A stretch of DNA of 15,000 nucleotides from an uncultured Eubacteriales bacterium (GTDB taxonomy: Bacteria; Bacillota; Clostridia; Oscillospirales; Acutalibacteraceae): the NCBI GenBank assembly GCA_900540235.1, contig UQEY01000043.1, positions 1 to 15,000 of the forward strand. Direction: 5' to 3'. The position numbers and the translations under genes were made by a program. Every line of letters begins with the position of its first letter. Positions within the stretch are counted from its first letter, which is position 1. Positions 1 through 6,990 of the stretch are shown in pieces. The notes under the pieces were generated by a model. It searched no databases, was not told the origin of the DNA, and saw only the letters and a program-made list of their open reading frames with translations.

Positions 1-280
1 ATGGACAATAGAAAAAAGAGCCCTCTTGATGTAGAATATACATCAGGAGGGATTTATAATGCCGAGAAATTGTCGAAACGCCCGTCTGTCCGCCTGAAAT
101 ACGGCATAAATCCATCTGTATCAATGACGATATATCAAATGTTATCAATGAATGTATATAACAGGAAGCAATAGAATATGAGACCGGATTTCAGCTTTAA
201 TCCGATTGAATGACCTTTTATATTCTTCGTCATCAAATGATGCAGTAGCCTACTGTAAAAGATAATACGGATTTAGAGTT
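1..280 (+). other. Non-coding or degenerate stretch at the left edge
   Basis: I recognise no intact gene here. An open frame runs from the first base to a TAG at 172-174 (57 codons), but it reads straight through the hairpin at 21-51 and resembles no family I know. A second frame gives a 12-codon ORF from the ATG at 59, and a third gives about 27 open codons ending near 261. Coding-like pieces spread over three frames, followed by a plus-strand terminator at 286-328, would fit a decayed small gene or the end of a mobile element lying to the left. That origin is inference. Confidence 0.3.
21..51 (+). promoter_or_regulatory. Hairpin that contains a strong Shine-Dalgarno
   Basis: Bases 21-33 pair with 39-51 over 13 bp, with one G-U pair, around a 5-base loop (34-38). 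The right arm holds AGGAGG at 45-50, seven to eight bases before an ATG at 59-61. If transcribed, the stem would hide the ribosome binding site of the 12-codon ORF 59-97. The stem could equally be the terminator of a gene to the left, but only a weak U-poor tail follows it. The pairing is seen directly; the role is open. Confidence 0.4.
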
Positions 281-285
281 TTTTT

Positions 286-330
286 ATGCCCGAATACTGC
301 TTTTTACGGCTGTATTCGGGCATTTTTTCT
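286..330 (+). terminator. Rho-independent terminator, plus strand
   Basis: A perfect 12-bp stem (286-297 with 312-323) closes a 14-base loop and is followed by a T-rich tract from 323. The T-run on the left side means there is no matching signal on the minus strand, so this ends rightward transcription from the left of the window. The stretch 331-499 between it and the end of alr shows only a weak 5-bp hairpin (463-467 with 476-480) and no gene. Confidence 0.8.
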
Positions 331-499
331 TTGTTTTGATTTTTTGATTGTCTTTGAGAGATTCTGATAAACGGCTAATTTCAAAGTTATTTTATGGTGA
401 TTTAGGTATTAAACTTTGTACTTAAAATCGAAAAGCAGATGAAAGACAAGTAGTGAATTTTGCTGTCTGTTTTCCGACAGTGTTCATCATAAAATATTT

Positions 500-1645
500 T
501 TATACAAGACCGACATCTTTAACTGCTTTGCCGTTATAAAAATAAACTCGGTTAACACGAGCAGGTATTCTGCAAGGCAACTCATAATTAAAGGAATATG
601 CACTGTTTGACAGTTCGTCTAAAGAAATGTGAGCATTTTTTTGTGTACCGACTAAAATGACTTCATCATTTATATCACATTCAATATCGCTGACATCAAC
701 CATAAATTGGTCCATACAAACTCTGCCGAGTATTTTCGCATATTTGCCGTTTATAATGACTCTGCCTTTATTTGACAAGCATCGAGGAAAGCCATCGGCA
801 TAGCCGACAGGAACAGTTGCAACCTTGGTAACTCTGTCGGTTTTAAATGTGCCGCCATAGGAGATTTCTCTGTTTGGCTCAAGCTCTTTAATGTGCGCAA
901 TTTTTGTGTGCCAGCTCATTATCGGCTCAAGGTCAAGTATACCCTTGTCAACTTCATCAGACGGATAAAGACCGTATGTGATAATTCCCATTCTGCACAT
1001 ATCAAAATACTCGTCAAAATTCATAATACCGGCACTGTTATTAAGATGCTTAATGGGAATTTCAATTTCTCTGTCGCTAAGCATTTTACAAAATTTTTTG
1101 TACTTATTTCTTTGCTCTACAGCCTTAGATAAATCTTTTTCATCAGCAGTTGCAAAGTGAGAAAACAGCCCCTCTGCAAATATATTCGGCAGTTCGGTTA
1201 TGCTTTTGCAAATATCGGCACTTTCCTCGTTGACCTGAAAGCCTATTCTGCTCATTCCTGTATCAATGCAGAAATGAAACGGCATATTTTTTCCCTGCTT
1301 GACCGCTTCGTTTGAAAGAATAACTGCGTCGTCATATGAAAAAATCGGTATCCTCACATCATATTTAACGGCAGTTTCAATATCAAAAGGGAATACTCTG
1401 CCCAAAATAAGTATCGGCGTTTTTATTTCTGCCTTTTTAAGTTCAACTGCTTCTTCAATACACGCAACTCCAAAAAAATCACACTTGTCGTCAAGGAATT
1501 TTCCTATTTCAACAGCTCCGTTGCCATATGCGTTAGCTTTGATTACGCCAAGTACCTTGATGTCGCTTGGAAGCTTGTTGCGTACGCAGTTAAAGTTATG
1601 CTCTAATTTATTAAAATCAATTTTTAAATAAGTACGATGGTTCAT
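500..1645 (-). CDS. alr: Alanine racemase
   Basis: PLP enzyme that interconverts L- and D-alanine in the cytoplasm, for peptidoglycan or D-amino-acid use. The 381-residue length is normal. The N-terminal barrel carries the PLP lysine K36 in VIKANAYGNG (the usual motif ends GHG, so the GNG here is a variant). CIDTGMSRIGF follows at 126-136, the HLNNSAG and RMGIITYGLY barrel motifs after that, then the second catalytic base Y263 in SYGGTF and GRVCMDQFMVDV in the C-terminal domain. It is the last gene of the operon. Its ATG shares one base with the pxpA stop (TAATG), so translation is probably coupled. Cell-wall alr genes usually sit elsewhere, so its place beside a D-amino-acid transaminase and 5-oxoprolinase suggests a metabolic or additional copy. 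Family certain; specificity for alanine rather than another small amino acid is likely but unproven. Confidence 0.93.
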   Translation of the reverse strand: MNHRTYLKIDFNKLEHNFNCVRNKLPSDIKVLGVIKANAYGNGAVEIGKFLDDKCDFFGVACIEEAVELKKAEIKTPILILGRVFPFDIETAVKYDVRIPIFSYDDAVILSNEAVKQGKNMPFHFCIDTGMSRIGFQVNEESADICKSITELPNIFAEGLFSHFATADEKDLSKAVEQRNKYKKFCKMLSDREIEIPIKHLNNSAGIMNFDEYFDMCRMGIITYGLYPSDEVDKGILDLEPIMSWHTKIAHIKELEPNREISYGGTFKTDRVTKVATVPVGYADGFPRCLSNKGRVIINGKYAKILGRVCMDQFMVDVSDIECDINDEVILVGTQKNAHISLDELSNSAYSFNYELPCRIPARVNRVYFYNGKAVKDVGLV

Positions 1646-2397
1646 TATTTTATCGCCTCGATTAAACCTACTGTTTCTATATCGTTTTTGCTGAAAGCCT
1701 CGTTTAGCTTTTTTACGAATACAAACGCTTTTTCGCTGTCACCGTGAACACAAACCGAGTGAGCTTCAATGTCTATTTCTTCGCCTGTATAAGCTACAAC
1801 CTTTCCGGTTTGTACCATTTTGATTACTCTTTCAACAGCCAAATCTTCGTCTGTTATCATTGAATTTTCAAGCGTCCTCGCCCTAAGCGAGCCGTCAGCC
1901 TCGTATGCTCTGTCGGCAAAAACCTCGCTTGCATATTTTATGCCCTTTGCTTTTGCCGATTCAATCATTTGTGAGCCTGAAAGTGCCAACAAAATTAAAT
2001 CTTTGTTGTAATCTGTAATTGCATCAACTATCGCATCTGCAAGGTCTTTGCTTTTAGCCGCTTGGTTGTACATTGCACCGTGCGGTTTAATATGAACTAT
2101 TTTGCCCTTACTTGCAACAATGTCACCCAATGCCTCTAATTGAGCCAGGGTGTAATCGTAAACCTGCTTAGGAGTTACATCAAGATTTGTTCTGCCGAAA
2201 TTTTCCTTGTCGGGATAACCCGGATGTGCACCGATACCGACATTGTTATCAATGCATAGCTTGACCGTGGCTTCCATCATATCTCGATTGCCTGCGTGAA
2301 ATCCGCAAGCAATATTTGCACTGTTAATAAGCGGAATGATTTTCTTGTCAAAGGCTGCGCCCTCGCCCAAATCGCAATTCAAGTTAATTTTATACAT
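1645..2397 (-). CDS. pxpA: 5-oxoprolinase subunit A (LamB/YcsF family)
   Basis: Subunit of the bacterial ATP-dependent 5-oxoprolinase PxpABC, which hydrolyses 5-oxoproline (pyroglutamate) to glutamate. At about 250 residues it has the usual length. It shows the family's hallmark start KINLNCDLGEG, then IIPLINSANIACGFHAGNRDMM, GAHPGYPD, HIKPHGAMYN, EVFADRAYEADGSL and VCVHGDSE. I place the start at the ATG at 2397: GGTGAT, an extended anti-SD match, lies four to five bases upstream, whereas the ATG at 2409 would place this element inside the gene. A structured gap of 169 bases separates it from the DUF1445 gene, and alr overlaps its stop by one base. The order here (pxpB, pxpC, DUF1445, pxpA) keeps the set of B. 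subtilis kipI, kipA, ycsI and ycsF together. Confidence 0.93.
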   Translation of the reverse strand: MYKINLNCDLGEGAAFDKKIIPLINSANIACGFHAGNRDMMEATVKLCIDNNVGIGAHPGYPDKENFGRTNLDVTPKQVYDYTLAQLEALGDIVASKGKIVHIKPHGAMYNQAAKSKDLADAIVDAITDYNKDLILLALSGSQMIESAKAKGIKYASEVFADRAYEADGSLRARTLENSMITDEDLAVERVIKMVQTGKVVAYTGEEIDIEAHSVCVHGDSEKAFVFVKKLNEAFSKNDIETVGLIEAIK

Positions 2398-2399
2398 AT

Positions 2400-2485
2400 A
2401 AATCACCATAGCCTTTCAGGCAACAAATAGTTTATTAAAAATCACCTTAATCTTGCGTTGCCTGAACAGGCGTAAATGGTGATTT
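2400..2485 (-). repeat. Inverted repeat overlapping the pxpA ribosome binding site
   Basis: Bases 2400-2424 are an imperfect inverted copy of 2457-2485. AAATCACCAT (2400-2409) pairs with 2476-2485, GCCT (2411-2414) with 2468-2471, and CAGGCAAC (2417-2424) with 2457-2464, giving 22 bp in three blocks around a 32-base loop. A third AATCACC at 2440-2446 in the loop could pair with 2478-2484 instead. On the minus-strand mRNA the structure would mask the GGTGAT element of pxpA. It could be an RNA switch for pxpA-alr, a protein-binding site or the trace of a small insertion. Confidence 0.5.
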
Positions 2486-2492
2486 TAGCCAT

Positions 2493-2563
2493 CTCAAAAT
2501 TATGCCCGGCGGCAAATTTTGAGGGCAATATAATTTGAAATAGTGTGATTTTTCACACTATTT
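2493..2563 (-). repeat. Two hairpins after the DUF1445 gene
   Basis: First read on the minus strand is an 11-bp stem (2538-2548 with 2553-2563, 4-base loop) a few bases after the DUF1445 stop. Then comes a 13-bp stem with one bulged base (2493-2506 with 2511-2523, loop CGGC). Neither has a clean U-run, so I do not call a full terminator. They may slow or process the transcript between the first five genes and pxpA-alr. Confidence 0.5.
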
Positions 2564-2566
2564 TAC

Positions 2567-3352
2567 CTAATATTTTAAGTCAATATTTTTTACATCGGTT
2601 ATAAACATATGACCGGGTGAATGTGTTATGGCAATTTCCGGCTTTGTTTGTATTACTGCATTTTGAGGTGTAACGCCGCAAGCCCAAAATACCGGAACTT
2701 CTCCTTCTTTGATTGTCACGCTGTCGCCGTAGTCAGGTTTTGTAATATCTTTTATTCCTATCGCCTCTGGATTTCCTATTTGTATCGGAGCTCCGTGAAC
2801 TCTCGGCATAGAGGCGGTAACATTAACCGCTTTAACCACCAAATCATTAGGAATAGGTCGCATTGATACGACCATATTGCCGTGAAACTTACCTGACGGT
2901 TGAAGCTCGATATTCGTATTAAACATAGGTACATTTTTATTTTCTTCAATATGTCTTATCGGAACATCAGCCTCTAAAAGCTCACTTTCAAAGCTAAAGG
3001 AACAACCTATGAGAAAATATACAAAATCATCCTGCCAATAATCTGTTATATCCGTAACCTCTTTTTCAAGCACACCGTTTCTCCAAATTCTGTATTTTGG
3101 AAAATCTTTGCAAACATCGCCCTCGCTCGCCATTGTTTTAAACTGCTTTGAGCCGACATCGCCAACCTCCAAAATCGGGCAAGGCTTTGGATTTCTTGTG
3201 CAAAACAGCAAAAAGTCAAAAGCATAATCCTTTGGCAAAATGCAAAGATTAGCCTGTGCGTAGCCATTGCACATACCTGATGTCTGATAATCTATTTCGC
3301 CTGTTCTGATGAGCTTTTTAACCTCTTGAGGCGACATATTTGAATAGTCCAT
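2567..3352 (-). CDS. DUF1445 protein, D-glutamate cyclase family (putative hydro-lyase, YcsI-like)
   Basis: Bacterial homologue of the D-glutamate cyclase family (UPF0317/PF07286), long annotated as putative hydro-lyase. The 261 residues carry all the conserved blocks: CTRNPKPCPILEVGDVG (51-67), FVYFLIGCSFSFESELL (110-126), GNMVVSMRPIP (158-168), VHGAPIQIGNP (185-195), VPVFWACGVTPQNAV (219-233) and ITHSPGHMFITD (242-253). The start is the ATG at 3352, because AGGAG sits five bases upstream; a GTG at 3358 would overlap that SD. Only eight bases separate it from pxpC. In human DGLUCY the UPF0317 part is fused to a DUF4392-like part; here the DUF4392 partner is a separate gene at the head of the operon. 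Expected reaction: D-glutamate to 5-oxo-D-proline plus water, or a related lactam/acid conversion feeding PxpABC. Family sure; exact substrate inferred. Confidence 0.88.
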   Translation of the reverse strand: MDYSNMSPQEVKKLIRTGEIDYQTSGMCNGYAQANLCILPKDYAFDFLLFCTRNPKPCPILEVGDVGSKQFKTMASEGDVCKDFPKYRIWRNGVLEKEVTDITDYWQDDFVYFLIGCSFSFESELLEADVPIRHIEENKNVPMFNTNIELQPSGKFHGNMVVSMRPIPNDLVVKAVNVTASMPRVHGAPIQIGNPEAIGIKDITKPDYGDSVTIKEGEVPVFWACGVTPQNAVIQTKPEIAITHSPGHMFITDVKNIDLKY

Positions 3353-3360
3353 AGCCACTC

Positions 3361-4281
3361 CTAAAATAATTTATCTATATATTTTTTCTGCTTAATCGCT
3401 ATTTTTTCGGCAGTATCAATGTCGATAATTTCAAAGATGATTTTATCGTTTGGCTTAACCTGAGCAAGCTTTGGCAAATCGGCACTTATTACTGTTGCTA
3501 TTTTTGCATAGCCGCCTGTTGTTTGGTGGTCTGCCATAAGAATAATAGGCATCCCCGAATTTGTAATCTGTATAGAACCAAAGGTAATTGCGTCGGAAAT
3601 GATTTCCAGTTTTTCCTTGCCACGCAAAGCAATGCCCCAAAGCCTGATTCCCATTCTGTCAAGGTCGGAGGTGACGGTGTATTGCTGATTTGAAAACAAC
3701 AACAAATCGTTTTCGGAAAACATATCGTTTTGCGGACCTAATACTGCTCTTACTTTTACAATGTTATTATAGGTGTTTTCCGGAAGTTCTCGCTTTTCGA
3801 TATTCTTAATTTTATCAGCCTTGCCGATTTTAAGAACATCACCCGCTTTAAGCTTTCTTCCGTCAAAACCGCCGACATTTATTTTGAGATTTGTTGAGGC
3901 ACTGCCCATAAATAAAGGCACATCAAAACCGCCTGCAACCGCAAGATAACATCTTAACCCTTGTTTGGCGCCCTTAATGCTTAAAACATCGCCACTTTTG
4001 GCAATGTAAGCTTTGTTTGTTTTGATAGGTTTGTCGTTCAACGAAATATCAAAAATTCCGCCCGAAATTGCAAAAATATGCTCGTTCATAAACTTGGCTG
4101 TTATACCGAACATCGTCATTTCAATAACAGGTGCGTTAATATCGTTTTTGCAAAGTTTGTTTGCAATTTTTGTTGAATAAGCGTCCATTACACCGCTTTG
4201 AGTAAAGCCGTTTTTCATCACTTTGAATCTGCCTAAGTCCTGAATGGTTGAGAGCATACCTGCCGATATAATTTCTATCAT
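3361..4281 (-). CDS. pxpC: 5-oxoprolinase subunit C (KipA family)
   Basis: Biotin-dependent-carboxyltransferase-like subunit of the 5-oxoprolinase; the B. subtilis orthologue is KipA. The 306 residues match the E. coli protein in length. The family signature is clear: IISAGMLSTIQDLGR at the N terminus, then QSGVMDAYSTKIAN, VIEMTMFG, FAISGG, CYLAVAGGFDVP, FMGSAST, VRAVLGPQND near the middle, SDLDRMGIRL, SDAITFGSIQITNSGMPIILMADHQTTGGYAKIA and a short C-terminal tail. The ATG shares ATGA with the end of pxpB, and GAGG lies seven bases upstream, so the pair is translationally coupled and very likely made in fixed ratio. Its own TAG lies inside the SD of the next gene. Complete, with no damage seen. 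Confidence 0.94.
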   Translation of the reverse strand: MIEIISAGMLSTIQDLGRFKVMKNGFTQSGVMDAYSTKIANKLCKNDINAPVIEMTMFGITAKFMNEHIFAISGGIFDISLNDKPIKTNKAYIAKSGDVLSIKGAKQGLRCYLAVAGGFDVPLFMGSASTNLKINVGGFDGRKLKAGDVLKIGKADKIKNIEKRELPENTYNNIVKVRAVLGPQNDMFSENDLLLFSNQQYTVTSDLDRMGIRLWGIALRGKEKLEIISDAITFGSIQITNSGMPIILMADHQTTGGYAKIATVISADLPKLAQVKPNDKIIFEIIDIDTAEKIAIKQKKYIDKLF

Positions 4282-5003
4282 AATTCAACCTCGCTGACTG
4301 TAGGCGTGTAAGTACCGCTTGCTACCTGCTTCTCTATTTCAAAATACTCTGACTTGTCTATGCTGAAAAATTTGATATAGTCACCGGCTTTATACAATAT
4401 AGGCGACTCTTTTGATTTGTCAAACACTTTTACGGGTGTTTTTCCAATCAACTGCCAACCGCCCGGCGACGCAATGGGATAAATTCCTGTTTGCTCTGAG
4501 CCGATACCGACAGCCCCTTCAAATATTTCCAGCCGTGGCGTTTTTAATCTCGGAGTAAAGAGCCTTTCATCCATACCGCCGAGATAAGCAAAACCGGGTA
4601 AAAAGCCTAACATATAAATCAAATAGGGTTTTGATGTGTGAAGCCTGATAACTTCCTCTTTTTCAAGAGAGGTGTGGTTACACACATTTTCCATATCCGG
4701 TGCAAACTCGTCATCGTAACACACAGGTATGTTCCAAACTATAGCCTTGCTTTTAACGCTGCGTTCTCCGTCATTTATTAGGGCTTTGATTTTCTTTTTC
4801 AGCCTTTTTGAACTGATGATTGTGCAGTCGTAAAAAACAGTTAATGAAGCAAAAGTCGGCACAAGCTCAATAACTCCGTTGATACCCTTTGCCTCTATTG
4901 TGTTGCAAAGACCGGTAACCCGTCGGTTGACATCTTCGCTTATTTTGTTTTCAAACTGTATAGTAACAGCGCCGTCGCCGTTTTGTAAAAATGAATATAT
5001 CAT
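4278..5003 (-). CDS. pxpB: 5-oxoprolinase subunit B (KipI family)
   Basis: Partner of PxpC in 5-oxoprolinase. KipI, the B. subtilis member, is also known as an inhibitor of the sporulation kinase KinA; that role cannot be read from this sequence. The 241 residues match KipI in length. The hallmark block runs through residues 128-195: LIYMLGFLPGFAYLGGMD, LFTPRLKTPR, GAVGIGSEQTGIYPIASPGGWQLIG and KTPVKVFD. The N-terminal half (GDGAVTIQFENKIS) is also typical. The ATG at 5003 overlaps the DUF4392 stop as ATGA, with AAAGG nine bases upstream. The sandwich position between DUF4392 and pxpC supports a joint metabolic role rather than kinase control. Confidence 0.94.
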   Translation of the reverse strand: MIYSFLQNGDGAVTIQFENKISEDVNRRVTGLCNTIEAKGINGVIELVPTFASLTVFYDCTIISSKRLKKKIKALINDGERSVKSKAIVWNIPVCYDDEFAPDMENVCNHTSLEKEEVIRLHTSKPYLIYMLGFLPGFAYLGGMDERLFTPRLKTPRLEIFEGAVGIGSEQTGIYPIASPGGWQLIGKTPVKVFDKSKESPILYKAGDYIKFFSIDKSEYFEIEKQVASGTYTPTVSEVEL

Positions 5004-6058
5004 TTGAAATAACCTTTTTTTATTGTTGTTTCAAACCATTTGTCAGTTTTGTCCTCTACCGTATGAGGATATTCAATCAATCCACGCATAAGTGAAATAA
5101 TTGGCAAAACAATGTTTTTACCGATACCGTCAATATAAGGCCTCGCTTCTCCGTACATATCGAGCATACCGGCTTTTGCTGCAGCATCCATAACTGCCGC
5201 TTCTTCTTTTTCTGTATGGAAAAGGTCTACATCACCTAAAAGAAAAGCCGTACAAGCCATAAGCGCATTCATACCCCAATCGCTTACGGTAGCAGTGATA
5301 ATGTTGTCGGCAGCAGTGTCTGCCAAAATGCCAAAGCCTGTTCCTGCCTTGCAACCGCCCTTTTCGGCATAAGGAATATATTTTCTTATATGCTCCTCAA
5401 TAGTACCCATGCCAAGCTCGTTACCAAGGTCCCCGATAGAAAGATTATAAACCCCTCTGCGTTGACATTCCTTGAAAAGCACATCGTACTTTGCCTCAAA
5501 ATCGGTTGTGTTTACGCCTACTGCATTGTGGTAATAACCGTTTTTGTTTCTGCCCGGTGCTTCGTTTGAAATAATAGCGCAAGGCAAACCGTGAGAAAGA
5601 ATTTCTTCCGTTTCCTCGTTTTCCTTGTTTTTATCTTTTGTAAAAGAAATAACGCAAATGGAGTTGTCGGGTATGTTGTCAATATCATAAGTAACATTAA
5701 CGCCCAAAACCTCGCTCATAGCCTTGATGGCTTTTTCGCATTGTTCAGGCACTACCATAACCGGCTTTGCACCAAAGGCTCTGATTACAAAACGAGCAAA
5801 AACAGTAGATGAAATAATTCCGTCGGTTTCAGCCTCATTCCAAGGCAGAAGAATAAATCCGGTTAAAATAAAGACTTTTTCGCCTTTTTTGATATTTTTT
5901 ACAAGTCCCTGTGCACCGTTAAGCGATAAGGGCTTGCCTGTATATTTGCTTGCTCCGTCGTAAAGAATTCTGCAAACGCCGTACCCTCTCGGGTCAAGGT
6001 TCATAAGCCAGTCAAGATTGTATCCTACATTAAGTTTGGTAAGCTCTGTTTTGTTCAT
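5000..6058 (-). CDS. DUF4392 protein, C-terminal-type part of D-glutamate cyclase
   Basis: Stand-alone DUF4392 (PF14336) protein of 352 residues. The family forms the C-terminal part of mitochondrial D-glutamate cyclase (DGLUCY). Visible conserved stretches are FILTGFILLP (63-72), AIISNEAPGRNKNGYYHNAVG (161-181), NLSIGDLGNELGMG (205-218) and ATVSDWGMNAL (256-266). The glycine/glutamate-rich stretches could form the active site, but that is inference. I start at the ATG at 6058: it overlaps the aminotransferase stop as ATGA and has AAGG just upstream. The GTG at 6070 would have its SD only two bases away. Together with the 261-residue DUF1445 protein it gives 613 residues, close to the length I remember for human DGLUCY (about 616). 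It is likely to act with that protein on D-glutamate. Confidence 0.85.
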   Translation of the reverse strand: MNKTELTKLNVGYNLDWLMNLDPRGYGVCRILYDGASKYTGKPLSLNGAQGLVKNIKKGEKVFILTGFILLPWNEAETDGIISSTVFARFVIRAFGAKPVMVVPEQCEKAIKAMSEVLGVNVTYDIDNIPDNSICVISFTKDKNKENEETEEILSHGLPCAIISNEAPGRNKNGYYHNAVGVNTTDFEAKYDVLFKECQRRGVYNLSIGDLGNELGMGTIEEHIRKYIPYAEKGGCKAGTGFGILADTAADNIITATVSDWGMNALMACTAFLLGDVDLFHTEKEEAAVMDAAAKAGMLDMYGEARPYIDGIGKNIVLPIISLMRGLIEYPHTVEDKTDKWFETTIKKGYFK

Positions 6059-6900
6059 TGTACCTTGCACTGCTCCTCAAAATCGTTAACTAATGCGTCT
6101 TGAATTTTTTTCAACATTTTAGGGGCTTTTCCGCCTACGCTCTTACCGTCAACTGTTTTTACCGGAATACAGAAAGAGCCTGTTGAATGAACAACGATTT
6201 CGTCTGCTGACATCAGCTCGTCAAGAGTGTAATTTCTTTCTTCAACTTCGTATCCCAACTTTTTCGCAAAGGCAAGCAGTCTTATTCTTGCTGTACCCGG
6301 AAGTACCATATCGTCAAGCTGATGAGTGATAACCTTACCGTCCTTAAAGATAGAAACATTAGAGTGTGCACATTCGGTAACAATGTTGCCTCTATGGAAA
6401 ATCGCTTCCTGACATCCTGCTCTGTCGGCTGCGGTTGCCGCAAGACAGGACGGAATAAGATTAAGCGTTTTGCAATTACAATAGTAAAATCTCTTGTCCT
6501 CGTATGTGATAACATCAATCGGCTTGTATGTATCCGCAACCGGACAAGGTGTAAGCGTAATCCACAAATTGCCCTGCATATTTTCAGGGTAAATATGACC
6601 GCGAAGTCCGTTTCCACGAGTGACCTGCATATAAACAAATTGGTCGCCGTTGTCCACCTTCTTGACCAGTTCTCTGAGCAATTTATCAAGCTCATCACGC
6701 TCTATCGGAATGTTCATACCGAGAAGCTTTGCTGAATTATAAAATCTTGTAAGGTGTGCGTCCATATCGAAAACAATATGATTATGCGCATAAGTAGCGT
6801 CATAAACACCGTCACCAAACCAGCAAACTCTGTCAAGCATCGGAATTTGCATATTCTCGATTTCGTCATATTTACCGTTATAGTACCCTAAGTTTTTCAT
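6055..6900 (-). CDS. dat: Class IV PLP aminotransferase, probably D-amino-acid transaminase
   Basis: Expected to exchange D-alanine and 2-oxoglutarate with pyruvate and D-glutamate. The 281 residues fit fold-type IV. PLP lysine is K144 in CKTLNLIP and the pyridine-nitrogen glutamate is E176 in IVTEC. Residues matching the carboxylate trap of Bacillus D-amino-acid transaminase are present: Y33 (FGDGVY), R100 and H102 (GLRGH). GCQEAIFHRGNIVTE and THQLDDMVLPGTAR also follow that enzyme closely, which argues against BCAT or aminodeoxychorismate lyase. TECAHSNV replaces the usual TEGSSSNV. The ATG at 6900 is chosen because GGGGG lies eight bases upstream, while the ATG at 6915 has no SD. First gene of the operon, behind its own promoter and a leader hairpin. 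The symbol is by homology. Confidence 0.85.
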   Translation of the reverse strand: MKNLGYYNGKYDEIENMQIPMLDRVCWFGDGVYDATYAHNHIVFDMDAHLTRFYNSAKLLGMNIPIERDELDKLLRELVKKVDNGDQFVYMQVTRGNGLRGHIYPENMQGNLWITLTPCPVADTYKPIDVITYEDKRFYYCNCKTLNLIPSCLAATAADRAGCQEAIFHRGNIVTECAHSNVSIFKDGKVITHQLDDMVLPGTARIRLLAFAKKLGYEVEERNYTLDELMSADEIVVHSTGSFCIPVKTVDGKSVGGKAPKMLKKIQDALVNDFEEQCKVQ

Positions 6901-6915
6901 TTTGGTTACCCCCAT

Positions 6916-6949
6916 AAAACAAAATAGGGGATCTGTCTTGCAGACCCCT
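6916..6949 (-). terminator. Leader terminator/attenuator-like hairpin before the aminotransferase
   Basis: On the minus strand a 9-bp stem with one bulge (6941-6949 with 6926-6935, 5-base loop) is followed by a T-rich tract (6925-6916), directly ahead of the coding region and only a few bases after the predicted transcription start. CCCC in its downstream arm could pair instead with the GGGGG ribosome binding site at 6909-6913. It may be an attenuator or a translation switch, or merely a stabilising 5' hairpin. Confidence 0.6.
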
Positions 6950-6961
6950 TTGTCATAATTT

Positions 6962-6990
6962 AGAGTATCATATTTATATTAATATGTCAA
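6962..6990 (-). promoter_or_regulatory. Promoter of the D-glutamate/5-oxoproline operon
   Basis: Consensus -35 TTGACA (6990-6985), 17-base spacer, -10 TACTCT (6967-6962). A second TTGACA lies 18 bases upstream (7008-7003) within a direct repeat, and could use TATTAA at 6984-6979 as its -10. The rest of 6991-7097 is AT-rich with no gene. Confidence 0.6.

Noticed and set aside
463..480. Hairpin downstream of alr as the operon terminator
   Set aside because: Only 5 bp with an 8-base loop, and no U-run on the minus strand; the real end of the operon transcript is not evident.
6059..6070. GTG start for the DUF4392 protein
   Set aside because: GAGGAG is only two bases away from it, whereas ATG 6058 gives the ATGA overlap seen at other junctions of the operon.
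6322..6735. Plus-strand open frame of 137 codons opposite the aminotransferase
   Set aside because: It is a shadow of a gene with full family motifs on the other strand, with no RBS or recognisable protein features.
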